The position numbers and the translations under genes were made by a program. Source: Pelomonas margarita (lineage in GTDB: Bacteria > Pseudomonadota > Gammaproteobacteria > Burkholderiales > Burkholderiaceae_C). From it: a stretch of 64,000 nt of DNA. The notes under the pieces are model-generated. The model was not told the DNA's origin. It saw only the letters and a program-made list of their open reading frames with translations, and did no database searches. The stretch spans positions 1 through 64,000 of the forward strand of contig NZ_JBIGHW010000011.1 in the NCBI RefSeq assembly GCF_043555875.1, given 5' to 3'. Positions 17,947 through 27,004 of the stretch are shown here, one piece after another. Position 1 is the stretch's first letter; every line of letters begins with the position of its first letter.

Positions 17947-18434
17947 TGCGCCTGCCGCGCAACACGCGTGGCTCATCGAACTGCGGCCGTCGCTGCGGTT
18001 TTACGCTGATCGAGCTCATCCTCGTCATCGTGATCACAGCCGCCCTGGCGGTGTTCGCGCTTCCCAAGGTGCTGGACACGACGCTGTGGCGGCTGCGTTC
18101 GTTTGGCGACGAGCTCATGGCCCGGCACCAGGGGATGCTGCGCCTGGCGCTGCAGCAGCGCCGCCCCATCGTCGCCACCCTCACAGGCACGGGTGTGAGC
18201 TGGGCCTACGCCAGCAGCCCGAGCGGCGCCGTCATCGCCAGCCTGCCCTGCCCTGCGGCCGCATCGCCCTGCATCGCCGAGGGCGGCAGCCGCACCGTCA
18301 CGTTCAACAGCGCCAACAGCGGCAGCACGGCCACCAGCACGGCCGCCAGCCTGACCGTGACCGTGGCCCATGGCAGCTACAGCCGCGCCTACCGCATCGA
18401 GGCTGACACGGGGCTGATTTACCCCGCTCCCTAA
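17946..18434 (+). CDS. mshC: MshC-like minor prepilin
   Basis: Prepilin of 162 residues. The leader ends at G18 with cleavage before FTLIELILVIVITAALAVFALP and Glu at position 5. The body has an internal Cys pair (LPCPAAASPC) and a Ser/Thr-rich C-terminus ending RIEADTGLIYPAP. The ATG overlaps the mshA stop by one base. Position directly after mshA matches mshC in known loci; sequence alone would only say minor pilin. Confidence 0.8.
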   Translation: MRLPRNTRGSSNCGRRCGFTLIELILVIVITAALAVFALPKVLDTTLWRLRSFGDELMARHQGMLRLALQQRRPIVATLTGTGVSWAYASSPSGAVIASLPCPAAASPCIAEGGSRTVTFNSANSGSTATSTAASLTVTVAHGSYSRAYRIEADTGLIYPAP

Positions 18435-18463
18435 GCCTTGAGGCCACCCCTTGCTGGGCTAGC

Positions 18464-19027
18464 ATGATGTGCATGCAACTCCACCGCCGCCAGGCCCAGG
18501 GCCTCACGCTGATCGAGCTGCTGCTGTTCATCGCGGTCGTCGGCATTGCGCTGGCGGCCATGCTGCGGGTCTTCACGACCGCCACGGCGGCCAGCGCCGA
18601 TCCCCTCATCCGCCGCCAGCAACTGGCCATCGCCGAATCCCTGCTGCACGAGGTGCAGCTGATGCCGTTCACCTGGTGCGACCCGGAGGACGCCAACGTG
18701 ACGACGGCCACGTCGGCGGCGGGCTGTGCCAGCCTGGTCGAAGCCCCGGGGCCGGTCGAGAACAGCGAAACCCGCTACGGCCCCGACTACTTCAACAACG
18801 TCAACGACTACGCCGGCTTCACGATGACGGGCATCCGCGACATCACGAACGCCGCCGTCGCGGGCCTCAGCGGCTACACCGCCAGCGTGGCCGTGACTAG
18901 CGCCGCACTGGACTCCCTGGCTGCCGCCGAGGCGCTCAGGATCACCGTCACCGTTTCCGGCCCCGACAACAGCAGCGTGGTGCTGCAAGGCTGGCGCACC
19001 CGTCATGCTCCGACCGCGCCGTTCTGA
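18464..19027 (+). CDS. mshD: MshD-like minor prepilin
   Basis: Prepilin of 187 residues from the ATG at 18464; a third in-frame ATG at 18473 is equally possible and no clear ribosome-binding site separates them. Cleavage is expected after G13 in AQGLTLIELLLFIAVVGIALAAM, so mature residue 1 is Leu rather than Phe. The body contains a C-x-n-C pair (TWCDPED; AGCASL) and a conserved-looking RYGPDYFNNVNDYAGF stretch typical of MshD proteins. It overlaps the mshO start by 23 bp. Confidence 0.8.
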   Translation: MMCMQLHRRQAQGLTLIELLLFIAVVGIALAAMLRVFTTATAASADPLIRRQQLAIAESLLHEVQLMPFTWCDPEDANVTTATSAAGCASLVEAPGPVENSETRYGPDYFNNVNDYAGFTMTGIRDITNAAVAGLSGYTASVAVTSAALDSLAAAEALRITVTVSGPDNSSVVLQGWRTRHAPTAPF

Positions 19028-19823
19028 GCGGGGTTTCACGCTGGTCGAGGCGGTCATGGTGATCGCGATCACCGGCGTCGTCATCGCCATGGTGTCCATC
19101 TTCATCGCGCCGGCCACGCTGTCGTACTTCGCGACCGCCGAGCGCACGCAGCTGGGCGACGAAGCCGATACAGCGCTGCGGCGCATCAGCCGCGACCTGG
19201 CCAGCGCACTGCCCAACAGTGCACGCGTCAGCGGCAGTAGCCTGGAGCTGATTCCCATCAGCGGGGCGGCCCGCTACGCTGTCGAGAGCGGCGACACGCT
19301 GCTGTTCGGCGTGGCCGACGCCAGCTTCGACATCGTCGGCCCCGCGCTGCGCCTGGCCGCCGGCAACCAGCGGCTGGCCTGGTACAACCTGGGCAACGGC
19401 GTGCCCGACGCTGACGCCTACACGCAAGCCAATGTCCGCGTGGCGTCCAACGCGGCGGGCAATGCTGCCAACATCAGCCTCACCGGCGCCGCGTTGCCTA
19501 ATGCCCTGCTAGCGCCGCCCTACCGGGTCTACGCGATCGAGCAGCCCGTCACCTACCACTGCGACACCGCCGCCGGCACGCTGACCCGCCGCACGGGCTA
19601 CGGCTTCCTGGCCACGCAGGCCAGCCCGCCGTCGGGAGGCAGTGTCACCGTGCTGGCACGCCATGTGCTGAGCTGCAGCTTCAGCCATGACAGCACCGGC
19701 GCGTCGGCCCGCCACGCGCTGGTGACACTGCGGCTGCAGCTCGGTGTCGCCGACGCTGGCAGCCCGGCTCGGGACGAGTCGGTCACGCTGTACCGCACGG
19801 TTCACCTGGACAACCTGCCCTGA
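19005..19823 (+). CDS. mshO: MshO-like minor prepilin
   Basis: Large minor prepilin of 272 residues. The leader is MLRPRRSERG with cleavage after G10 and the helix FTLVEAVMVIAITGVVIAMVSIFI, Glu at position 5. Large minor pilins of this kind (MshO/PilW/GspJ) have a beta-rich body; here two cysteines (TYHCDTA, LSCSFS) sit in the C-terminal half. It starts inside mshD (23-bp overlap) and stops one base before mshP, so co-translation is likely. Probably part of the tip or priming complex. Confidence 0.8.
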   Translation: MLRPRRSERGFTLVEAVMVIAITGVVIAMVSIFIAPATLSYFATAERTQLGDEADTALRRISRDLASALPNSARVSGSSLELIPISGAARYAVESGDTLLFGVADASFDIVGPALRLAAGNQRLAWYNLGNGVPDADAYTQANVRVASNAAGNAANISLTGAALPNALLAPPYRVYAIEQPVTYHCDTAAGTLTRRTGYGFLATQASPPSGGSVTVLARHVLSCSFSHDSTGASARHALVTLRLQLGVADAGSPARDESVTLYRTVHLDNLP

Positions 19824-19824
19824 T

Positions 19825-20289
19825 ATGAACACGCGCTTCGCCCGCTCGCCTCGCGGCTTCACGATGATGTCCATGCTGTTCATCCTCGTGGTGCTGGCCG
19901 CGCTGGGCACGGCGCTGGCGGCGCTGAGCCAACGCCAGCAGCTGGGCATCGCCGGCGAGCTGGCGGCCGCCAAGGCCTACCAGGCGGCGTTCGCCGGGCT
20001 GGAGTGGGGCAGCCACCAGATCCTGCGCGCCGGCGGCCAGCCGGCCTGCTTCGCCACGCGCAGCATCGCAATGACCGATCAGCTCGCGGGCAACACCGTG
20101 ACGGTCAGCTGTACGCGCACGCCCGCCAGCGGCACGGTCGCCGACGGCGATCAGGCGCTGGCCTTCTACACGCTGGTGGCCACGGCCTGCAATCTGCCGG
20201 CCAGCGGCGCCTGCCCCAATGCCGCGACCACCGAACCCACCTACGCCGAGCGCCAGCTCAGCCGCAGCCTGAGCATCGCCACGCCATGA
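19825..20289 (+). CDS. mshP: MshP-like minor prepilin
   Basis: Membrane-anchored protein of 154 residues starting MNTRFARSPRG, then FTMMSMLFILVVLAALGTALAAL. The prepilin leader and hydrophobic helix are present, but mature position 5 is Ser/Met rather than Glu, the usual oddity of PilX/GspK/MshP-class components. Three cysteines occur in the body. Two bases separate it from mshO, and its stop overlaps the mshQ start (ATGA). Confidence 0.8.
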   Translation: MNTRFARSPRGFTMMSMLFILVVLAALGTALAALSQRQQLGIAGELAAAKAYQAAFAGLEWGSHQILRAGGQPACFATRSIAMTDQLAGNTVTVSCTRTPASGTVADGDQALAFYTLVATACNLPASGACPNAATTEPTYAERQLSRSLSIATP

Positions 20290-23200
20290 TCCGCCGGCTC
20301 GTCCACCTGCTCGCCACCGCCGCGCTGGCCCTGCCCTCGCTCGCGCAGGCCGTGGCCTACGACCTGCCCAACAACATGCCGCCGGGCTGCTCGCGCAGTG
20401 GCAGCAGCTACACCTGCCAGGGCGGCAACCTGGGCCACAACGACACGGTCACCGTCAGCTCGCCCAAGCCAGCGACGGTGACCATCAACGGCAACTTCGG
20501 CACCGAGAACGCGCAGATCAACCAGGCCGGCAGCGCCAGCGACCTCACGCTGATCGTCAAAGGCACGCTGACGCTGGGTTACCAGGCGCGCATCAAGGCC
20601 AACATCACCGCCAATGCCGTCAACGACGCCGGCGGCGGCGCGGTCAGCCTGGTGGGCAACCTGACGGCCAATGGCGGCAACATCTCGCTGGCCTACCAGA
20701 CCTCGGTGACCGGCAATGTCACCACCAGCGGCACCGGAACCATCACCACGGGCCAGAACGGCACCATCACCGGCAATGTGTCGGGTGGCAGTGGCAGCAT
20801 CACCATCAGCGAGACGAGCAGCGTCACCGGCAGCGTGACCGGTACCGGCAGCATCACCATCGTGCAGCGGGCCGTGGTGGCCGGCAACGTCAGTACCAAC
20901 GGCAACGTCAGCCTGGGTTTCCAGTCGCGCGTGAACGGCAACCTCAGCACCGGCGGCGCCGTCACGCTGGAGCAGGAGTCGCGCGTGGGCGGCACGCTGA
21001 CCGGCGGGGCCGGCAACGTGGCGGTGGGCTACGCGGCCACCGTCGTCGGCGCGCTGCAGACCTCCACCGGCACCATCAGCTTCGACCAGAACGCCGTGGC
21101 CCAGGCCTGCGTGCGCTCCACCGGCAGCGCCAGCATCACGCTGGGCTATCAAAGCAGCATCCACAGCGTGTGCTGCGGCAGCAGCTGCGGCAACAGCTGC
21201 GTCACCAACAACTCCACGTACGCCATGCCGCAGGCCTGTGCGGCCAGCGTCAGCCTGCTGGCCGACTACCGCATGGATGAGACCACCGCGTGGAACGGCA
21301 ACGCCGCCGAGGTGCGCGACAGCAGCGGCAACGCCCATCACGGCCAGGCGGCCACGGCGTCCGCCGGCACACCGGTCGCGACCACGCTGAGCGGCTCGCC
21401 GGCCTATGGCACCACCAGCAGCGGCAGTTGCGGCTACGGCCAGTTCAACCGCGCCAGCCCCAGCACCACGCACGCCTATGTGCAGTTGCCTGCCAGCTTT
21501 CCAGCGCTGAGCGGCAGCTTTACCGTCATGGCCTGGATACGCAGCAGCTCGCCATCGTCAGCGAACCAGCGCATCTTCGCGCATGACGACAACCAAAACG
21601 GCTGGGCCCTGAGCCTGGGCGACTCGGGCAGCGCCGCCATTCGACTTTTCAACCGGAGACTCGGCGCAACAGGTGCTGTCACCACGGGAGGGACCAACGG
21701 CAGCGGTGCCGGAAACGCGAACTGCAACAGCGGCACTTTCTGCCTCGACAGCGCCCCCGTTGTCGCCTCCAACACCTGGTACTACGTGGCGGTGCTGGTC
21801 GACAGTGCCCACAAGCAGGCAGAGCTACGGATCTACAACACCAGCGGCACGCTGCTGGCCAGTGCCAGCTCGGCTTTCACCAGCACCTGGGCCACCGGCA
21901 GCGGCGGCACGACTGTCGGCGGTGAGTCGGCCAGTTCCAGTGAGGGAAGGAGCAGCGGCTTCCACTTCAACGGCAATATCGACGAGCTTCAGGTCTACAG
22001 CGGCCTGCTCACCAGCAGCGCCATCAGCGCCCAGCTCAGTCGCTCGCGCAGCTGCCCACTGCCGGCCATCAGCAGCTTCACGTTCAGCGGCACGGGCAGC
22101 GCCTCCACCTGCGCCCCGCAGACGCTGACGATCACGGCGAGGGACAGCAATGGCAACACGCTGACCAACTACACCGGCTCCGTCAACCTCAGCACCAGCA
22201 CGGGCGATGGCGACTGGAGCGCCGGCACCGGCCCGGCGCCATCGGGCACGCTGACACCCGGCGCCACCAACAGCGGCCAGGCCAGCTACACCTTTGCCGC
22301 GGGCGATGCGGGCGTCGTCAGGCTGCGGCTGGCCCACAGCCTGGCGCAGAACCTCACGGCTACGGCGGTGGACAGCGTGGTCTCCAGCACCAGCAGCACG
22401 TCCGCCGCCATCACCTACCGCGACAACGCCTTCGTGTGGGATGAGGACACCGGCAACCTCGTCAGCGGCAGTTTCGTCGCCGTGGCCGGCCGCAACCACG
22501 ACATGCGCGTGCGCCTCTACAAGAAGGACCCGAGCACCGGCAACTGCAACGTCGCGACCGACTACACCGGCACCCGCAACCTCAAACTGTGGCGCACTGA
22601 TAGCGGCGGCAGCTGGGCGGCGCCCAGCGTCGTCAGCCCCGCGCTCACCGTGCCCGCCACCCGGCCCGCCAGCAACAATCTGACGGCGCTGAGCTTCAAC
22701 GCTGGCGTGGCCACCTTCAGCCTGGCCACGACCAACGTCGGCAAGTACGCGCTGAGCCTGGAAGACGACTCGCTGGCCTATGCCGCCACGGCCATCACCA
22801 GCAACAACGACCTGTTGACCGTGCGCCCCTTCACGTTGGCCATCAACGGGCTGACACTGGCCGGCACGGCCAACCCGGGCGGCAGCGCGGCGATCGACAG
22901 CGTCTTCGGCAAGGCCGGCGCGCCGTTCTCGGCCACCGTCACCGCCTACCGATGGAGCAGCGGCGCCGACAGCAACAACGACGGCGTGCCCAACAGCGGT
23001 GCCACGCTGGCGCAGGTGTCGGCCGGTGGCGTGGCAACAGGCTTCAACAGCGCCGTGTCGTTGACGGTGGCAGCCGGCTCCGTGACGCCTAGCGGCGGCA
23101 GCACCGGCACGCTGACCAACAACGTCATCAGCAGCTTCAGCAGCGGCGTCGGCAGCACCAGCACGCTGAGCTACAGCGAGGTCGGTAGCTTTGCGCTGAA

Positions 23201-24266
23201 CACCAGCGCCGTCGTCGGCGCCTACCTCGGCACCGCTGGCCTGAACCTTGACGCGCTGGTGTTCAAGGCCAGCGGCGAGCAGGACGGCCGCGTGGGCCGC
23301 TTCGTGCCCGCCGGCTTCGACGTCGGGAACTTCGTCGTCACGCACCGCAGCTCCATGGGCTGCTCACCGGCCTCCACCTTCAGCTACATGGGCGAGGGCA
23401 TGAACTTCGCGTTCCGGCTCACTGCGCGCAATGCAGCCGGCGGCACCACCCAGAACTACACCGGCGCTTTCGCCAAGTTCGACGCGAGCAACGCTGCCAA
23501 CTTCAACGTGGCAGGCATCTCTGGCACGACCATGTGGAAGCCCGGAGGCCGCATGACGACGGCCTTCGGCGCCGGCACCTGGAACAGCGGCGTCGTCAAC
23601 GTCAGCCTGACCGCCAACGGCCAGCGCGGCAGCAGCCCGGACGGCCCCTTCCCCAATGCACAGTTCGGCATCGCCCCGGTAGACAGCGACGGCGTGGGCA
23701 TGCTGACGCTGAATCTCGACACCGATTCGCCCACCGACGGCGCAGACCGTGCGCTACTTGGCCAGGTTTCGCTCCGATACGGTCGCTTACGACTGCAGAA
23801 TGCGATGGCCGCTGCAAAACGAGCGCTCAGGTTACCGCTCACCGCCCAATACTGGGACAGCACCACTGCCACCTTCAAGACCAACGACTTGGACGCCTGC
23901 ACCCGCATCACCGCCGCCAACCTGAGCTTCGGCAACTTCCGCAAGACGCTCACCACGGCTGACGCCGTCATGAGCCCCAATGCCGTCACTGTCAGCCCTA
24001 CGCAGCCCGCCTTCATCACGCTGGCGGCGCCGGGCGGCGGGCGCGTGGGCAGCGTGGACGTCGCCATCGCGCTGGGCTCCAACAATGCCGATGCTTCCTG
24101 TCTGAGCTGGACGCCGACCACCGCCGCCACGGCCGGTGCCAACCTCAATGCAATGCGCGGCGCTTGGTGCGGCAGCGCCTCCGCCCTGCGCGACCCCAGC
24201 GCCCGTGCGACGTGGGGGCTGTACCGCGGCGCCGACGGCGTGCTCTACCAGCGGGAGAACTATTGA
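20286..24266 (+). CDS. mshQ: MshQ-like giant pilus-associated protein with beta-repeat and LamG domains
   Basis: Exported protein of 1326 residues (signal peptide about 1-24, MIRRLVHLLATAALALPSLA). Residues about 60-295 are a run of short Gly/Thr/Ser/Val repeats (GNVTTSG, GNVSGGSG, GSVTGTG, GNVSTNG, GNLSTGG, GTLTGGAG) alternating GNV-type turns with GYQ/GFQ strands. They look like a right-handed beta-helix, bactofilin-like. A Cys-rich knot (CCGSSCGNSC) follows at about 296-305. Then come a LamG/concanavalin-type domain (about 325-560, LADYRMDETTAWNG) and a C-terminal half matching the MshQ/DUF6701 architecture. It lies between mshP and mshI with one-base or ATGA overlaps. Likely an adhesin or shaft-tip protein; role inferred. 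Confidence 0.82.
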   Translation: MIRRLVHLLATAALALPSLAQAVAYDLPNNMPPGCSRSGSSYTCQGGNLGHNDTVTVSSPKPATVTINGNFGTENAQINQAGSASDLTLIVKGTLTLGYQARIKANITANAVNDAGGGAVSLVGNLTANGGNISLAYQTSVTGNVTTSGTGTITTGQNGTITGNVSGGSGSITISETSSVTGSVTGTGSITIVQRAVVAGNVSTNGNVSLGFQSRVNGNLSTGGAVTLEQESRVGGTLTGGAGNVAVGYAATVVGALQTSTGTISFDQNAVAQACVRSTGSASITLGYQSSIHSVCCGSSCGNSCVTNNSTYAMPQACAASVSLLADYRMDETTAWNGNAAEVRDSSGNAHHGQAATASAGTPVATTLSGSPAYGTTSSGSCGYGQFNRASPSTTHAYVQLPASFPALSGSFTVMAWIRSSSPSSANQRIFAHDDNQNGWALSLGDSGSAAIRLFNRRLGATGAVTTGGTNGSGAGNANCNSGTFCLDSAPVVASNTWYYVAVLVDSAHKQAELRIYNTSGTLLASASSAFTSTWATGSGGTTVGGESASSSEGRSSGFHFNGNIDELQVYSGLLTSSAISAQLSRSRSCPLPAISSFTFSGTGSASTCAPQTLTITARDSNGNTLTNYTGSVNLSTSTGDGDWSAGTGPAPSGTLTPGATNSGQASYTFAAGDAGVVRLRLAHSLAQNLTATAVDSVVSSTSSTSAAITYRDNAFVWDEDTGNLVSGSFVAVAGRNHDMRVRLYKKDPSTGNCNVATDYTGTRNLKLWRTDSGGSWAAPSVVSPALTVPATRPASNNLTALSFNAGVATFSLATTNVGKYALSLEDDSLAYAATAITSNNDLLTVRPFTLAINGLTLAGTANPGGSAAIDSVFGKAGAPFSATVTAYRWSSGADSNNDGVPNSGATLAQVSAGGVATGFNSAVSLTVAAGSVTPSGGSTGTLTNNVISSFSSGVGSTSTLSYSEVGSFALNTSAVVGAYLGTAGLNLDALVFKASGEQDGRVGRFVPAGFDVGNFVVTHRSSMGCSPASTFSYMGEGMNFAFRLTARNAAGGTTQNYTGAFAKFDASNAANFNVAGISGTTMWKPGGRMTTAFGAGTWNSGVVNVSLTANGQRGSSPDGPFPNAQFGIAPVDSDGVGMLTLNLDTDSPTDGADRALLGQVSLRYGRLRLQNAMAAAKRALRLPLTAQYWDSTTATFKTNDLDACTRITAANLSFGNFRKTLTTADAVMSPNAVTVSPTQPAFITLAAPGGGRVGSVDVAIALGSNNADASCLSWTPTTAATAGANLNAMRGAWCGSASALRDPSARATWGLYRGADGVLYQRENY

Positions 24267-25261
24267 TGCGCTGGCCCTGGTCACCCCGCCGCAATGGGAA
24301 CCGCCTGCTGCTTCGACGTGACGGACAGGCCTGGGCCTTCGTGCTGACCGACGGCCCGCCCGGCGAGCAACCGGCCCGGCTGCTGCGCTGGGGCCTGCTG
24401 CCCGAGTCAAGACCGGTCCCTGCCGGCGACGCCATCGCCCTGTTAGACCCGACCGACTACCAAGTGCTGAAGGTCGACACGCCCAGTGTGCCGCAGGACG
24501 AACTGAAGGCGGCCGCCCGCTGGCAGATCAAGGAACTGGTGGATGCCGACGTGGCCGAGCTGACGCTGGATGTCATGCACGTCGGCGGCGACGCCGAGCG
24601 GCCCAACGCCACCAGCGCGCGGCAGCTGTTTGTCGTCGCGGCGCGCAACAGCGCCATCAAGGCGCTGGCCGAGGGTGCCGCTGCCGTCAATGATCAGGTG
24701 CGCACGGTCGACATCTGGGAGACCGCACTACGCAATCTGGTGGCGGCGCGAGCCCGGGCCGACGACCTGGCCGCCCGGGCCTGCGCAGCCGTGCTCATCG
24801 ACGGCCAGCACTGCCTGCTGGTGGTGTGCGTGGGCGACGAGCTGTTCTACACCCGCCGCCTGCAAGCCGACCCGCGGCTGCTGGCGCGCGCGGTTGGCGC
24901 GGCGCCCGAGGCGCTCGAGGCCGAGGTGCCCCTGGGCTTCGAGTACCTGCCCGGCGGCAGCTTCGACGGCGGTGAGCCGCAGGAGTCGCCGCTCATCGTC
25001 GAGCTGCAGCGCTCCATCGACGTGTGGGAGCGCAGTTGGCCCGACCTGCCACTGGCGCGCCTGTATGTCGCCGCAGCCGCCCACGGTCCCGAACTCGCCG
25101 CCCTGATCCAGCGCGAGCTGGGCCAGCGCACGGTGGCACTGGACGCGCTGGCCGCCTTCGCGCCTGGCGCTTCCGAGCCAGAGGGCGACGCTGCTCAAGC
25201 ACGGGCCGCCTGCCTGCCGCTGTTGGGCGCAGCGCTGCGCCTGGACACCAGAAAGCTGTGA
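24266..25261 (+). CDS. mshI: MSHA biogenesis protein MshI (PilM/GspL-like)
   Basis: Cytoplasmic actin-like fold component of 331 residues that links the motor side to the inner-membrane PilN/PilO-like pair. Recognisable features: the N-terminal WAFVLTDG strand; DYQVLKVDTPSVPQDELKAAARWQIKELVD; and EVPLGFEYLPGG near residue 220, followed by a helical segment. No membrane helix is seen. The start is the ATG at 24266, sharing one base with the mshQ stop; its own stop overlaps the next ATG. Confidence 0.8.
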   Translation: MRWPWSPRRNGNRLLLRRDGQAWAFVLTDGPPGEQPARLLRWGLLPESRPVPAGDAIALLDPTDYQVLKVDTPSVPQDELKAAARWQIKELVDADVAELTLDVMHVGGDAERPNATSARQLFVVAARNSAIKALAEGAAAVNDQVRTVDIWETALRNLVAARARADDLAARACAAVLIDGQHCLLVVCVGDELFYTRRLQADPRLLARAVGAAPEALEAEVPLGFEYLPGGSFDGGEPQESPLIVELQRSIDVWERSWPDLPLARLYVAAAAHGPELAALIQRELGQRTVALDALAAFAPGASEPEGDAAQARAACLPLLGAALRLDTRKL

Positions 25262-25932
25262 TGGCCCAGCAGATCAACCTCCTCACTCCCATACTGCTGG
25301 CGCCCCGGCGCCACTTCTCTGCGCTGACACTGCTGCAGGCCAGCGCCCTCTTGCTGGCCGTGGGACTGGTCACCGCGCTGTGGCTGCAACAGCGCGACCG
25401 CGCCGCCGACGTCGAGCACCAGGCGCTGCTGGCCCGCTACGCCGCCGAGCGCCAGCAACTCACTGCCGCCCGCGCGAGCCTGCCCGCGCCGCAGGATGCC
25501 GGCACCCTGCAGCAGCAGTTGCAGGCGCTGGAAGCCGGCAACGCCCAGCGGCGCGCGCTGCTGCACAGCCTGGCCGGCAGCGACACTGGCGCCGGCCAGC
25601 GCCACTCGGAGCTGCTGGCCCTGGTGGCGCGCACCCTGCCGGCCTCGGCCTGGCTGGGCGAGCTACGCTACGCCCCCGGGCGTCTGGAGCTCAGCGGCGG
25701 CACGCTGAACACAGCCGTGCTGCGCCCTTGGCTGGCGCAGCTGTCGGCCCATCCGCTGCTGACGGGCCAGCAACTCACCGCTCTACGCGTGGAACGCCTG
25801 GGCGCGCCGGGGGGCGACGCCGATAGGCCGCTGCTGCCTGCCGCCGACCGGCTGGCCCAGAGCGGCGTGCCGGTGTGGGCCTACCGCGTGGTCAGCGCGC
25901 CGGCCGGCGGCGCCTCGGAGGCCGCGCGATGA
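25261..25932 (+). CDS. PilN-like MSHA assembly protein
   Basis: Bitopic inner-membrane protein of 223 residues. It has a short cytoplasmic N-terminus with the PilM-binding INLL motif (MAQQINLLTPILL), one membrane helix (about 20-45) and a periplasmic coiled coil (about 48-110) before a small ferredoxin-like domain. In PilM-N-O-P systems this binds MshI/PilM through INLL. In Vibrio loci the equivalent gene is annotated as a second part of mshI, so no separate symbol is given. One-base and ATGA overlaps on both sides. Confidence 0.78.
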   Translation: MAQQINLLTPILLAPRRHFSALTLLQASALLLAVGLVTALWLQQRDRAADVEHQALLARYAAERQQLTAARASLPAPQDAGTLQQQLQALEAGNAQRRALLHSLAGSDTGAGQRHSELLALVARTLPASAWLGELRYAPGRLELSGGTLNTAVLRPWLAQLSAHPLLTGQQLTALRVERLGAPGGDADRPLLPAADRLAQSGVPVWAYRVVSAPAGGASEAAR

Positions 25933-26606
25933 AGGCCTCCACGCCCATCAGCCTGGCACCACTGCGTGCGGTCTGGGAGCGCCAGGCGCGGCGCATCGAC
26001 GCGCTGAGCCTGCGCGAGCGTGCCATCCTCTTCCTGAGCCTCGTCGCCGTGCTGGCCGCGCTGTTCGACACCCTGGTGCTCACGCCACAGACGGCCCGCG
26101 CCAAACAGCGCAGCGACGCACGCGTCCAGCAGGAGGCCGAGCTGGCGCAGCTGCGCGAGCTGTTCGTGGCCACCAGCCGCACCACCAGCGACCCGGCCCT
26201 GGCCTTAAGAACCCAGTTGGAGGCCGCCAGCGCCGAGCGTGCCCAGTTGGACGAGCAACTACTGCATAAGAACGGCAGCGCCGGGGGCGGCCAGGACCTG
26301 GCCGTGCTGCTGCAGCGCCTGCTGGCCCGCCAGCCCGGCCTGGTGCTGGAGCGGCTGACACTGCTGCCCGATGCACCGGTGGCCGCCCCGCAGTCGGGCG
26401 CGTCGGCACCGGCCGCGCTGGCCGGCATCACTTGGCAGGGCGTGGAGCTACAGCTGCAGGGCGGCTACACCGAGCTGCAGCGCGAGATGCAGGCACTGGA
26501 GCGCGAACTGCCCGGCCTGCGCTGGGGCGATATGCAGCTCAGCAGCAGCAGCGCCGAGGCGCCGCGGCTGCGCGCGCAGGTCTTTCTGTTGAAGGTGCAG
26601 CCATGA
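25929..26606 (+). CDS. mshJ: MSHA biogenesis protein MshJ (PilO-like)
   Basis: Bitopic protein of 225 residues with an amphipathic N-terminus (VWERQARRIDALSLRERAILF), one membrane helix (about 30-50), a coiled-coil stretch (about 55-110) and a C-terminal periplasmic domain ending RLRAQVFLLKVQP. This matches PilO/GspM-type partners of the preceding PilN-like protein. The ATG at 25929 overlaps the upstream stop. Assignment is by architecture and order. Confidence 0.78.
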   Translation: MKASTPISLAPLRAVWERQARRIDALSLRERAILFLSLVAVLAALFDTLVLTPQTARAKQRSDARVQQEAELAQLRELFVATSRTTSDPALALRTQLEAASAERAQLDEQLLHKNGSAGGGQDLAVLLQRLLARQPGLVLERLTLLPDAPVAAPQSGASAPAALAGITWQGVELQLQGGYTELQREMQALERELPGLRWGDMQLSSSSAEAPRLRAQVFLLKVQP

Positions 26607-27004
26607 AGCCGCCCAAGCCCTGGATTCCGCTGCTGCTGGGCCTTGGCCTAGCCCTGCCGCTGCTCGTGATAGCGCAGGAAGGCCAGCGCGACCCGACGGC
26701 CTGGCCGGAGGCGCTGCGAAGCGCGATGGCCGCGTCGACGCCGGCTTCCAGCGCGTCTGCCGAACGGGCCGGCATCCGCCAGGTCATCTTCAGTAACGGC
26801 CGGGGCTACGTCGTGCAGCGCGGCCGCCGCTACGCCGTGGGGGAGCAGCTCGACGGCGCCCGCATCGAACGCATCACCGAGCAGGCTGTGTGGCTACGCG
26901 AGGCCGGCCAGCTGCGCCGCGAGTCGCTGTACAGCGGCGTCGAGAAACGCCCGCCCGCGCCTGCCCGCGCCGCGCCCAAGCATTCCAAGGAGAAGCAGCC
27001 ATGA
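26603..27004 (+). CDS. mshK: MshK-like (PilP/GspC-like) pilus protein
   Basis: Small protein of 133 residues with an N-terminal membrane/signal segment (PWIPLLLGLGLALPLLVIA, about 6-24), a linker, and one beta domain of the GspC/PilP homology-region type (RQVIFSNGRGYVVQRGRRYAVGEQLDGARIERITEQAVWL, about 58-98). It would connect the inner-membrane complex to the secretin. The tail is basic. ATGA overlap joins it to mshL. Confidence 0.75.
   Translation: MKPPKPWIPLLLGLGLALPLLVIAQEGQRDPTAWPEALRSAMAASTPASSASAERAGIRQVIFSNGRGYVVQRGRRYAVGEQLDGARIERITEQAVWLREAGQLRRESLYSGVEKRPPAPARAAPKHSKEKQP

Noticed and set aside
20460..21180. CRISPR-like or satellite repeat array
   Set aside because: The repetition is protein-level (GNV-type units), in frame throughout mshQ, with no constant repeat/spacer length.
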